Assembly (NCBI GenBank): GCA_977006965.1
Contig: OZ345382.1
Location: forward strand, 1,922,001 to 1,986,000
Length of the DNA: 64,000 bases
Direction of reading: 5' to 3'
DNA from: Phymatolithon calcareum
Taxonomy: Eukaryota; Rhodophyta; Florideophyceae; Hapalidiales
In this document: positions 45,411 through 56,449 of the stretch, in pieces
How the letters are laid out: every line of letters begins with the position of its first letter
Position numbering within the stretch: the stretch's first letter is position 1
Notes under the pieces: model-generated
What the model was told of the DNA's origin: nothing
What the model saw: the letters and a program-made list of their open reading frames with translations, nothing else
Databases searched by the model: none
Made by a program: the position numbers and the translations under genes

Positions 45411-45698
45411 TTTGAAACCCGTTCATATAGCCCCACGCCGCTCTCCAGACTCTACCGACACCTTCTTCATAGTTCCAAACATGTTTCTGACCCATCCGAT
45501 ACATGTCGGTGTCGCTCATCTTCTTTGCCAGGAAGGTGACTACCTTGACTAAAATTTGAAACCCGTTCCTATAGCCCCACGCCGCTCTCCAGACTCTACG
45601 AACACCTTCCCCATAGTCCCAAACATGTTTCCGACCCATCCGATACATGTCGGTGTCGCTCATCTTCTTCACGAGGAAGGTGACTGAATGTACCTGGT
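45411..45698. repeat. Tandem duplication of a 144-bp unit
   Basis: Units start at 45411 and 45555, both opening TTTGAAACCCGTTC.TATAGC. Because 144 is a multiple of three, the minus-strand frame runs through both copies without a stop (repeated DTDMYRMG.KHVW). A third, partial match precedes the first unit. The duplicated segment lies downstream of the Gypsy RT relic on the minus strand. Confidence 0.9.
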
Positions 45699-45712
45699 GA
45701 ATTTTTCGGCCC

Positions 45713-46015
45713 CTACGGTAGACGCGTGTACTGTAGTAGGCCAAGTACTGTCCAGATGGCCGTGCACGGCTTAGACTCTTCCTCGAGTTCCACTTGGAAG
45801 AATCCGTCATTCAAGTAAAATGTGGAAAAGATCTTCTTATTTGCCAGCCAGTCCAGGGCCTCGCTAACACTCTCCTTCGGATACGAGTCCGTCACCATCG
45901 CATTGTTCAGAGCTCGGAAATCAGAAGTGACGCGAACGCTTCTGTCCGTCTTAGGCATAAATACATTGTTCGCCGCCCAAGGCGACAGAGCTGGCTCGAT
46001 TATACCCATCTTCAA
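45713..46015 (-). pseudogene. Gypsy-type reverse transcriptase relic
   Basis: The minus-strand frame reads MGIIEPALSPWAANNVFMPK, then RVTSDFRALNNAMVTDSYP, then ALDWLANKKIFSTFYLNDGF and FQVELEEESKPCTAIWTVLG. This matches the Ty3/Gypsy RT fingers and motif A (G.IEPS.SPWAS, K.DGS.R.C.DYR.LN, FS.LDL..G). It stops before the YVDD box, where the 144-bp repeats begin. No protease, RNase H or integrase seen. Confidence 0.85.
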
Positions 46016-46032
46016 TTGCAGTTTAATTTTTG

Positions 46033-46330
46033 CTGCTCTTAATCAATCATAAACTTAGAATCCTGTTTTGTATTAATATTTGAGCACAATCCCGGTGGAC
46101 TACCACACCATGTTCCCGTTCGCGCATACTTGCGCGCCTGGTACCGTTGGAAAGCGCGCAGAAAGAGCTTTCGAACGGTAACAGGCACACTAGTGTGCGC
46201 GCAAGGGAGAAATGCGCCACTTGGGGCCGAACGGCGAAAATTTATCCAAAAAGTAGGCTCGAGTGCTTGGCGACTTGGATGCAAGCCGAATTTAATGATA
46301 ATTTGCCATCTTGAAAAACTCATAAAATAG
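46033..46330. repeat. ~290-bp repeat, right inverted copy
   Basis: Inverted partner of 38327-38622, about 7.4 kb away, with the zinc-finger/RecQ-like gene between. It abuts the Gypsy RT relic (ends 46015), so it may instead belong to an LTR-element remnant. Confidence 0.75.
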
Positions 46331-46673
46331 AGCACCTGAGAGGGTCTTCGAGAGGGGCGAAAATCGCAGCTGGCTCGCATGTCTCCGGAAAAAATATGTA
46401 AATTTCAACTTTGGCTCGCATGGCTCCGCCGTTCACCTGCCAAAATGATGTCATATATGAGGGGTCTCCCAGAAGGTCCAAATTGTTTACGTCTTCAGAA
46501 GAACCTAAAAGCTTCGACAAAACGTTCAGACGCTCTAAAATTCCTCTTCAGCGCTCGTTTTCCTACGTGTTGAAGGCCTCTTGGAACGAAACATCGTAAA
46601 ACCAGCTTGGTGTCTTCTCGCCTAACTGCAGGGCTGACTACTGTCTCCAACGGAGATCCACGGTACGAACACC

Positions 46674-47196
46674 GTGCTCTACGATCGAATCGGGTTTAAT
46701 TTCCTCTCAAAGCCGGGCTCAGACCGGGCATCTGCCCGTCGCCCTCCTGTCTCGGCGATCGTGCATTCGCGCATTCGCGCAGAAATTCTTCCCGGCCGCG
46801 TGTTCCGGCAGAAGACCGCGTCCATCAGGCAGGCGCTCGCGTGCAGGACGCGAGATGAGACGGGGAAAGTGATGAAGGACGTGCTGCGTGTGCGGGGGAG
46901 GTACAATGTGCTGCAGAATGAGATGCGCCTCTCGCGCGACGCGGCGTATGTGAGGGCGGTGGATAAATTGACGTTATCCTCGACGCGCGCGGAGTTGCTG
47001 CGATTTCTCTCAAGGGGGTAAGGTGGATTTGCGCTCGCCGTTTGGCAATCAGATCCACCGGAAGGGTGCCGCGTACTTGGCCGCCAATGCGCAGATGAGA
47101 AGGTTTCTCTCGCCTTCGAGGTTGAAAAAAGCGCGTAGGGTTTGTGAAGAAGCAGAAACAGAAGATGCCACCGCGCTTCTGAAAGACGTAAAGTAG
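46674..47196 (+). pseudogene. Arginine-rich hypothetical protein, one frame change
   Basis: A GC-rich block. The first frame (46674-47021) contains RIRAEILPGRVFRQKTASIR and MKDVLRVRGRYNVLQNEMRL, then stops at GGGGGTAA. The next frame continues sensibly with KVDLRSPFGNQIHRKGAAYL and RRFLSPSRLKKARRV to TAG at 47194-47196. Removing one G of the run would join them. Both parts are basic and helical. No family recognised. The minus strand also has a long frame here, so coding status is uncertain. Confidence 0.35.
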
Positions 47197-48147
47197 AAAA
47201 CACTGAGCTAAGCGTTATAAAGAAGTGAAGAAGCACAATCTTAAATTGACCAACTGACGTTCAGTCGTTCAGCTCGCCGAGCACCTGGGCCACTCCCGTG
47301 ATGTAGTGCCATCCACCTCGCAATTTCCTTCAGTACTTGGACGTGGCAACCTCATTTGCCGCTCCAGCTGACACCGCGGCTTGTTTCGTCCGTGTTCGTC
47401 TGAGACCAGAGCGAACTCTATCCGAAGGAGGTGCAGCAGCGGCATGTGTTTCGACCTGGGCGTTAATAGCGGCATCGTGTGCTTCTGCCTCTTGCTCGTG
47501 GATAAAGAGCTCGGTCCATGCGTAATCGTGAGATCCGATTATGCGCTCGCTGGTTGTCTGGCACAGTCTCACTATCAAGAATGGTGACAGAAATCTGCAC
47601 GCCCTGCGCGCAGGCTTCGCTTCGCATATCCAGTAGGCTCCACTCTATTCACATTGCGTCAGAATAATTTGACGATCCTTCAACAGCTTTCGCTTGCCGG
47701 CGCTTAGAAGTAGAAGTTTTGATCGTGCAGAAACAACGAAACTCGGATCAAGATGTGCTTGAATAGTGAACTGGTTAACTACACGTAGAGTACGAGGAAT
47801 TAAACTAAACCATCTCGATGCAGCTTGGCTCGAATTTACCCACCAGCATCGATAACTGTTCTCTGCTGCTGCTCCATGTTGGCATTGAACCGGCGTTCTT
47901 GCCGCGCCACGGGCACAGTTCTGTAAGTTGCAGAGTCGGTAGATTGAAGAGCACGTCCACCTCCGACACACTTTCTCCGATATCTGGTCCTCACGTTCAC
48001 ATTGCGGCGTTATTGATATTGCTGGAGATATTCGTGATGGAAATCTTGGCCGATCATCTGGCTGCCACAATTATTGAGGGCTCTCAACGTCTTTAGATCC
48101 ATTTAAGTGTCCCATCTCTTGAAGTATGTCAGGCCCTTTGATGTTCC
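47197..48147. other. Probably degraded Copia sequence
   Basis: Downstream (minus strand) of the Copia gag relic, where protease and integrase would lie. Frames are broken and no catalytic motif is visible. Confidence 0.3.
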
Positions 48148-48533
48148 TTAAGCTTTTCTTCTTCTCGATTCGATGCCCGGCATCCGTAACTTGTAGCAAT
48201 TCGGTGAACTCTTCTCCTCCGGCCGCTTGTCTCCATTCCGTAGTCCCTCGTGCAGTACACGCGCATGTAAATCTTCAATGCTCATGTCATCAAGCATATT
48301 CTCGAGAGTCACGACAAGACTCTCGTACGACACTGGCAAGCTCCGCAACAGTGCTATCTTATATTGCTCGTCGGATATCGGTGACTCAAGTGTTGCAAGC
48401 TGCCCAATAATTCGCCTCATCTTCTCAATATTTGGTGCAACTTCAGCGCCCTCCTCGAGTGTACATTTCATTAGAGAGTCATGCAAATACATTTTGTTTG
48501 CCGTGCTCGCATTCTCGTAGGTCTTCCGTAAGT
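48148..48533 (-). pseudogene. Copia gag (UBN2-type) relic
   Basis: Translation reads NLRKTYENASTANKMYLHDS, then LMKCTLEEGAEVAPNIEKMR, LATLESPISDEQYKIALLRS, LPVSYESLVVTLENM and IEDLHARVLHEGLR: the standard Copia gag (UBN2) domain. A CYKLRMPG segment after it may be a ruined zinc knuckle (Cys and His replaced). The N-terminal third of gag is missing, replaced by LINE sequence in the same open frame. Confidence 0.85.
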
Positions 48534-48960
48534 TGTCCTCGTCTCCGGCTGTGGTGATCCACGACGGCTTAAGTGGGTGCTGGACCATCTGCGATATCTT
48601 TGGGTAGGCATGATTCGACTCTGCGTTGGAGAATATCCGGTGAGACGCGGTCAAAAGCGGAGGACAAATCGAGGATCGATGGCATCGCCTCATAGTCCTC
48701 GTCACTCTTAGTATCGCGAGTTCCGTCCCTTTGTTCTTCTGGAAGCCCAGCTGGAACTGGTGGAATTTGTAGCGTTCGCGTATCGCTGAGTCCATCGCGG
48801 AGTGAAAAATCATTCGCACTTGGCTGAGAAGCGATATTGGGCGGTAGTTCCCGGGGATGTGGGCTGGCCCTTTCTTGTGATGGGAATGAGGGTTGCCTGG
48901 CGTCATTGCGTTGGTAGACAATGAAGTTTACCGCATGTTTCCCATAGAAGTCTAAGCACA
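48534..48960 (-). pseudogene. LINE RT fragment fused to Copia gag
   Basis: The minus strand reads HHKKGPAHIPGNYRPISLLS, QLGFQKNKGTELAIL, and finally LKPSWITTAGDED, matching the LINE at 26478-28190 (KKGPAHIAANYRPVSLLSQV; LKPSWITSAGDE). The motif A region (LDLSSAFDRVSPDILQR) lies in another frame. Homology stops just before motif B, and the frame runs without a stop into Copia gag, giving a 257-codon chimera. Confidence 0.8.
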
Positions 48961-49003
48961 CATGGACAACTTTTTGGAAATTCGAGATTTTACTTCTGTG
49001 CAT

Positions 49004-50205
49004 TACGTGGTGTGAACCCTCAGAAGGTGGAGCTTAGTGCTATTGATAAACTTGGTGGGGGAACAATTCTGAACAGGGAACCTACAGTCGATACGGAACC
49101 TTCGACTGACCAGCTGTATATCATTCAGGATGTGGCAAAGAGAAGGCAGGGCGGCAGGCGCAACTCGTATCCTTGGCTTGCAGACAGTATTCCTGGGGCG
49201 GAAGTGGTCGATCAATCGTGGATACTAGACAGATGCGCAACTTCCAATCAGAAAGCAGGGACTAGTTCGGCGGCCGTCGCTTAACTTTTTCTTGCCAATT
49301 GGGGATGGCTAACTCATCATTGTGGGCTCACGGGCTCGCGCAGTACCATAAATTTAGCTTATTAAAGTCTTATTCTTTCAAAACTCTAATCTAAACCGGA
49401 CCAGTCTTACCAAAGGGATCGCAGACAAGGACAGCGCCGAGAAGAATCATTGGTTTGACGGTATCGGAGTTTTTTTCAAGTTTAACATGGATGCTTGAAA
49501 CAACGCCATTTCATTTATGAAACGTACAATTTGCCAGGAAGCCGTCCGCGCGATTGAATCGAATCCAAAGGCAGCGTACAAGTAGCTGTTGTTCCGTGCC
49601 ATCGCGCCTAATAACCTGTCCTTCTTCTACAAGATCATAACCAGTTCATTTGGAAAACTTCAAAAGCAAAGACAGATAATCCGCAGCTCTGGTCCTGTGG
49701 CGCCGGAAATGGCCAAGAGAAGAGAAGAGCCAATAGGAAGATGACAAATATCATTTTCTTATTCGTCCATGTGGTGTCTTAATATTTCATGAAATTTTTT
49801 AATCTTATATAAGAGAGCCTAGAGCTATTAGCTTCAACACTCTGGCAGCGAGTAGCTCGCACGGGCTCTATCACGTTGTGACTTATTCGTACGAGACTGT
49901 ACGATGAGATCGGTAGCCAAACGGGTTATTCTAAAGTGCGACTGCACGCTGAACTTATTTTGACAGCATCCGACACTGACGGCGGCGGGCAGGCGGAGGA
50001 TATTTTGTTTCGAATGACGCTTCAGCCCGCTGCGATAGAAAGCCCCATCGGCAAATACTCCAGCGCAATAGCCCTATCCGGCAGCTCACAGGTCTCCTTG
50101 ATCAGCATCGGCAACATCACGGCGGCGGGTACGCGGACGTCATCTCGATACAATAATACTTGAGGCTGATGCGATAAAAAGTTCATCAGTTCGTCAGATG
50201 AGTGA
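49004..50205. other. No gene recognised
   Basis: Short frames on both strands, none matched to a family. Confidence 0.35.
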
Positions 50206-50211
50206 TTCTCT

Positions 50212-50331
50212 TGCCGCGCGGCGACGGGATGGGGAAAACCGATCACGCTTCGTGAGGTCCGATTTGAATATGACCTGAGTGCAGGAATGCGCCACGCGGC
50301 GACGGGATGGGGAAAACCGTTCAGGCTTCGT
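50212..50331. repeat. 40-bp direct repeat beside the satellite
   Basis: GGCGACGGGATGGGGAAAAC, within GCC.CGC...CG.TCA.GCTTCG, occurs at 50212-50251 and 50292-50331, 80 bases apart. The second copy ends about ten bases before the satellite starts. Confidence 0.85.
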
Positions 50332-50340
50332 TTTTAATTA

Positions 50341-52098
50341 ATTCATTTTCATTCATTTTCATTCATTTTCATTCATTTTCATTCATTTTCATTCATTTTC
50401 ATTCATTTTCATTCATTTTCATTCATTTTCATTCATTTTCATTCATTTTCATTCATTTTCATTCATTTTCATTCATTTTCATTCATTTTCATTCATTTTC
50501 ATTCATTTTCATTCATTTTCATTCATTTTCATTCATTTTCATTCATTTTCATTCATTTTCATTCATTTTCATTCATTTTCATTCATTTTCATTCATTTTC
50601 ATTCATTTTCATTCATTTTCATTCATTTTCATTCATTTTCATTCATTTTCATTCATTTTCATTCATTTTCATTCATTTTCATTCATTTTCATTCATTTTC
50701 ATTCATTTTCATTCATTTTCATTCATTTTCATTCATTTTCATTCATTTTCATTCATTTTCATTCATTTTCATTCATTTTCATTCATTTTCATTCATTTTC
50801 ATTCATTTTCATTCATTTTCATTCATTTTCATTCATTTTCATTCATTTTCATTCATTTTCATTCATTTTCATTCATTTTCATTCATTTTCATTCATTTTC
50901 ATTCATTTTCATTCATTTTCATTCATTTTCATTCATTTTCATTCATTTTCATTCATTTTCATTCATTTTCATTCATTTTCATTCATTTTCATTCATTTTC
51001 ATTCATTTTCATTCATTTTCATTCATTTTCATTCATTTTCATTCATTTTCATTCATTTTCATTCATTTTCATTCATTTTCATTCATTTTCATTCATTTTC
51101 ATTCATTTTCATTCATTTTCATTCATTTTCATTCATTTTCATTCATTTTCATTCATTTTCATTCATTTTCATTCATTTTCATTCATTTTCATTCATTTTC
51201 ATTCATTTTCATTCATTTTCATTCATTTTCATTCATTTTCATTCATTTTCATTCATTTTCATTCATTTTCATTCATTTTCATTCATTTTCATTCATTTTC
51301 ATTCATTTTCATTCATTTTCATTCATTTTCATTCATTTTCATTCATTTTCATTCATTTTCATTCATTTTCATTCATTTTCATTCATTTTCATTCATTTTC
51401 ATTCATTTTCATTCATTTTCATTCATTTTCATTCATTTTCATTCATTTTCATTCATTTTCATTCATTTTCATTCATTTTCATTCATTTTCATTCATTTTC
51501 ATTCATTTTCATTCATTTTCATTCATTTTCATTCATTTTCATTCATTTTCATTCATTTTCATTCATTTTCATTCATTTTCATTCATTTTCATTCATTTTC
51601 ATTCATTTTCATTCATTTTCATTCATTTTCATTCATTTTCATTCATTTTCATTCATTTTCATTCATTTTCATTCATTTTCATTCATTTTCATTCATTTTC
51701 ATTCATTTTCATTCATTTTCATTCATTTTCATTCATTTTCATTCATTTTCATTCATTTTCATTCATTTTCATTCATTTTCATTCATTTTCATTCATTTTC
51801 ATTCATTTTCATTCATTTTCATTCATTTTCATTCATTTTCATTCATTTTCATTCATTTTCATTCATTTTCATTCATTTTCATTCATTTTCATTCATTTTC
51901 ATTCATTTTCATTCATTTTCATTCATTTTCATTCATTTTCATTCATTTTCATTCATTTTCATTCATTTTCATTCATTTTCATTCATTTTCATTCATTTTC
52001 ATTCATTTTCATTCATTTTCATTCATTTTCATTCATTTTCATTCATTTTCATTCATTTTCATTCATTTTCATTCATTTTCATTCATTTTCATTCATTT
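50341..52098. repeat. Satellite: 175 perfect copies of a 10-bp unit
   Basis: ATTCATTTTC is repeated head to tail from 50341 to 52090, followed by a partial unit. I see no variant unit. Since three units make 30 bases, one plus-strand frame has no stop and yields a 630-residue His/Phe/Ser/Ile repeat. The opposite strand has TGA in every frame cycle, and the long frame is a by-product. Such uniformity means recent expansion, strong homogenisation, or consensus smoothing in assembly; real length may differ. Confidence 0.97.
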
Positions 52099-52199
52099 CT
52101 ATTCGGGCTCCTGTTATACTTAACATGAAGAGATATCTCATCGCACGGCAAGATTCTGGTAAGAAAAATCATTTCCCTGTAGGCTCTGCGTCTGGTTAG

Positions 52200-52990
52200 A
52201 TCCAAATTTTTTTCCTGGTAAGAGTAAACTTTGATGTCCATGACTGTACTAGAACAGTTTCTGACTTGTTTTCTATTTCCTGTCGCGTACTTACTATCAA
52301 AGAGAATTGAGTTCCTACGCAATATATTGTGTATATATAATCACCGATACGATATCTGTTTTGTGCGGGACTCGAAAGTATCATAGATCCAAGTGCATAG
52401 TAGAGGAAAGTGTATCCCGCATATATAACAATGTAGCTGTACATATCAATTACATCCATTAATTTACTTTTTCTTTACTCCGGCAGGATATAAAACGGTC
52501 TAGGGGCTCACCTGATACTGCGTACTCAGGATAATGGGAAGTACATCTTCTATTATGACGGCCGAATCATTCTTACTGAAGAGTGGCAATTTGGCCAAAC
52601 GGAAATGGAGGAGCAAGTGAGGAAACAGAGTATTCATGAGCTGGCATCGATAACGCCTTCCTCTTCGAGAGTACAGGGGAGAACTTGAGAATAGTATGCA
52701 GGATATGAGGTGCACGGAGCACAAAGCACGTGTAGGAAGGAGCGCTCACTGTGGTAACGGTCAGAACGCAGACCCGGATTATCAACGCAGACCCGGATTA
52801 TCGCCTTTTCTGTGTTTCTCTATAGCTTACATAGCCGATGCTACCAACGTCAATACAATTTGAAGCACGAGACCATTTCATCTCCAGCTGTGCGCATCAC
52901 ATTGTATATATATATATTCTCGTCTTCTCTGGATATGCAAAAAAATGTGACTCACGTGACGCCCGGATGCTGCTTCTGTCTGCAGGGCTT
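52200..52990. repeat. Diverged direct repeat, copy 1
   Basis: Shares ordered blocks with 54860-55870: GAGTAAA.T.TGATGTCC; TGTACATATCAATT.CATCCATTAATTT.CTTTTTCT; TTACTGTGGCAAC-like; CATTTCA.CTCCAGCTG.GCGCATCAC; GTGACGCC.GGATG.TG. Divergence is high, with several indels. The two copies have the same orientation and bracket the gene at 53419-53892. Confidence 0.65.
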
Positions 52991-53418
52991 ACTGGCGTGA
53001 CGCCCGGAACACGTCAGTATATATGTACACCCACGTGTTCCAGGCGTCGCGCCAAAAAGCCCTGCCGGCCTTCTTTGCGAAGATTTGCATTTTGTGAGAT
53101 GTGAACTAGTTCTTACTCGATCACAAATTGGAACAAATTTGAAAGGCTTTCATCTAAGTAGGCACATTACGTCAGCAGAGGCGTGCCGGTCGACGCCAGG
53201 TATTCTGTAGATAGCAGTAGCCCTTTAAATTTGGTTTATATATTCGTCAGGATTAGTAGGGTAGGTAGTAGGATATGTAGCAGGCTTCATACCTCGCTAG
53301 GTAGCATTACTGATCTTCCCATTCACCCGGTGGTAGTTTATATTTCGTCAGTGACGTTTACGAGCCCCTTCCTCCCTCAAGTGCCAACCTCTCACAAACA
53401 AATCCATCTTTCACAAAA

Positions 53419-53892
53419 ATGCCGACGAGGATGGAGCTCACTCTGGCTGAGAAGCTGAAGCTGAAGATCGGGAAGCTTGAGGCGAAACTCTCTCTTCGCG
53501 ATTATACTGATCGCGAGATAGGGCGTTTCGTGCGGTCTAATGCGAATAAGAAAGCTTTAGCGCGAAGCTGGCTTTATCAAGGGTATAATCGCTTCTGCCC
53601 TGCCCCGTTTGATTATAGAAACTTCCGTAATGCTATTCCTAGACCTCTGATCGTGAAACTGAAGAGGATGGAGAGCAGACTACTCAATGGCGAGCAGTTC
53701 GAACTTACCGAGCTTGGTCTTGACAATTTCGAGACGGTCTCACCAGAGCGTGGAGACTCACAAACTAGGTACACATATCTGACACAACTCCAGATCCAGA
53801 ATAACTCTATAAAAGAGTTCTCTTCCCTTGCTCATGCCTGCCTAAGAGAGCGAGTTGAAGAAGAATCAGGAAATAACAACAGAGTGTGCTGA
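53419..53892 (+). CDS. Hypothetical protein, 157 residues
   Basis: ATG to TGA frame in context AAAAATGCCG. The N terminus is basic and helical (MELTLAEKLKLKIGKLEAKL), followed by YTDREIGRFVRSNANKKALA, an aromatic patch (SWLYQGYNRFCPAPFDYRNF), and a polar C terminus. No signal peptide or membrane segment. Codon use looks ordinary. Downstream, other frames (53899-54206) may continue the coding (VWRVVVLLL, DGGIHNDGVHIIKEVGEF), so it could be the 5' part of a longer, now broken gene. It lies between two diverged direct repeats and may be cargo of an element. Function unknown. Confidence 0.4.
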   Translation: MPTRMELTLAEKLKLKIGKLEAKLSLRDYTDREIGRFVRSNANKKALARSWLYQGYNRFCPAPFDYRNFRNAIPRPLIVKLKRMESRLLNGEQFELTELGLDNFETVSPERGDSQTRYTYLTQLQIQNNSIKEFSSLAHACLRERVEEESGNNNRVC

Positions 53893-54859
53893 AGCGATTT
53901 GAATCCAGCCTTCTGGAGCACTTCGACAAGACAACAGTCCACGGCAAGCCGATATCCGCGTTTTTTGGCTATTAAATACTTCACGAGTTGTATGGAATCG
54001 TTCCTTATTCTGACTGCTTTGCGGTTTGGAGAGTTGTTGTACTGCTACTTCGCGAAGGGGACTCTATCGATGGTGGGATTCATAATGATGGCGTTCATAT
54101 AATTAAAGAAGTCGGAGAATTCGCGATTATGGACAACAGAGCTATGCACTCTCTTCCGACTAGTATCAGAAGCAAGCGAAGGACGTCTCTTATTTTATGG
54201 TTCTAGATAAAGTAAATGGTAAAGAACAATAAAATCGTTTCACGCAATTCTGATCTTTCACATTGCTCCACTGAAATGTAAACGAGTTGAATAGCGATGC
54301 CCGACAGATCTCATTTCTTTACTCGTGCTCTCCGAATTTGTAAAGCTAACATGCAGGTGAATTAGTTTCTTCGCCAGCTGCGTCATCAAAGTCGTGTGCA
54401 GGGCTTCAAAATTTCTGTACGAGCTGCTGTTATGGTGCTATAGTTGATTGCGACAGCTCGGAAGAATCGCATTTTGCGTTCTTCAGAAGCGTACATATAA
54501 ACTGGCTCAAACATTGTTCCTTTATATCTATATGCACCAAGCTGAACGAGGTTAGGTGGACATTTTTGGGGTATGAGCCAGCTGTATTCTCCTGCCTGAA
54601 TATATTTAACCCGTTGCTGACGTGTTTCTGGAGTCTATCACAAGAACCCAAAAACGAATTGTGCATGCCGTTCTGTCAGAGCGGAGAATGCCTGAAGACA
54701 AGATAAATACCATTTTGCAATTTTGAGAAACAGGGACAATGCTAACGCCAAAGAGCTCCATAAAAGTCTTTTCGGTCGCTTGTCATACTTCACAAAACGG
54801 AAGATCTCAGTGGTTTGGGGAAAGAAAAATCAAAGGCTAGGAGTCTCTGCGCTTGGTCG
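53893..54859. other. Possible broken continuation of the gene, otherwise empty
   Basis: Frames at 53899-54206 may extend the upstream gene after frame changes. The rest is AT-rich without genes. Confidence 0.3.
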
Positions 54860-55870
54860 GGAACAAAATCATTCTCTAACTGGTTAGAGTAAATTATGAT
54901 GTCCTGGAAAGTAGTAAACTCGTTTCTATTGATTTTGACTCTGTTGTGCTCTAATTACACAGCAGTGACTTGATCCTTGAGTGCAGGCTTTAGAATTTTG
55001 TTTATAAAGTGATAAAAGGGTGCAGAACACGAGGCCGGAAGCAAAGTAAAATCCCAGTGTGGAATTCTAAGAAAACGAAACAATGCAAATTCTAAAGATC
55101 TCGAAAAAGTCTATTCCGGCCCCTCTTGAAGCTTGCATGTTTAATTGGCCGTCATGTCTTCGCCGACGAAGTGGTCGTAATGATCCCCTACAGTCCTGGT
55201 GATAATCTAAACATGCCGGTGGAGTTCATGGAAGAAGAAATTGTATCTAGCACGAAGAACGGTGATGCTGTACATATCAATTTCATCCATTAATTTTCTT
55301 TTTCTAAAATCCGACAGGAGCTCAAAGTTCACACTCAGCGAAAATTGAGTCTCCAAAAAGACAATTTGAAGTATAATTTCAATTGCAAATTGTGAAAATT
55401 TTTAGATAATAGTGACATTTCGGCCAAATGGAAATGGAAAAGCTAGTGTGAAAAGAGGATCGAGGAAGTGAGATCGAAGGCGCCTCCCGCTGAGAGATCA
55501 CAGAGGAGCATTTAGGTGTTACTATACAGGAAAAGATGACCACGGAGAACAAAGCACGCGCAGAAAAGTGTGCTTACTGTGGCAACAGTCTACGACTCCG
55601 ACCCCGGTGTGCCAATAACAACAGTTTACGACTATTACCGCCTTCTCTGTGTCTCTCACTAGCTTGTATAGCTGATGCCACCCATGTCAACCATAGTACT
55701 TCTGATGAATCTCATCTTGTAGCTCGAAATTCATTTTGAAGGACGAGAGCATTTCAGCTCCAGCTGCGCGCATCACGTTGCCCACATATTCTCACTTGTT
55801 CAGTGAATGTGGAACTAGAAAATGTGAATTGGGTGACGCCTGGATGTTGTGTCTACCAGCAGTGCTTCCC
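54860..55870. repeat. Diverged direct repeat, copy 2
   Basis: Partner of 52200-52990, longer because of inserted sequence at about 55640-55740. It could be a worn long terminal repeat or a local duplication. Confidence 0.6.
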
Positions 55871-56449
55871 GAATCGAATGCATGGGTTGCGAACAAACAC
55901 TCGGTATTGAACCATCTGAACCGAACCGGAAACGTATCAGGGATGATAACGTTGGTAAAAATGCCGTGGTTGCTTGAGAAACCTCTCTGTCGGAAGCTGG
56001 AAGGAAGACAATGTCCGGGAAAAAGGCAGGGACGCCTGAGAGCGACAGGCAAGCAGTCATCGAGACCGTGAGTAACACGCATAGTAAGAGCTGTATCGTA
56101 AGAAATTCGCAAGCGAAAGAAAGCTAAGGACGAAGGCGTTGAAGCTGGTTGACGAGGAGAAAGTAGATGAAACGGAAGAGAATTCGCTGGAACGCGAAAT
56201 GTAAACAAACTCTGAGCTTTCGACTCCTTCGGCCAATAAGTCAAGCACTGGGGTCTCGCTAGCACAGGAAATAGACTGCAGCTTGAGATTAGAGGAAAAA
56301 TGTTTCTGGGATGCCCTTGCCACTCTACTAGACTAAGTGTAAAAAGAGAAGATGAGGATGGTGTTGCTGGATAGTGTGGGAAAGATGAAAAATATCGGCG
56401 GGGGAAGGGACTGCGGAAGTGATCTCTGAGAACGAAGATTTGGGAATAT

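Noticed and set aside
46679-47236. Minus-strand frame of 185 codons
   Set aside because: GC-rich DNA opens both strands; the plus strand reads as a more natural helical basic protein, though confidence in either is low.
50341-52098. CRISPR array
   Set aside because: There are no spacers; it is a continuous tandem satellite in a eukaryotic context.
50307-52199. A 630-residue open reading frame rich in His, Phe, Ser and Ile
   Set aside because: It is the translation of a 10-bp satellite; the frame stays open only because three units lack stops. No gene support.
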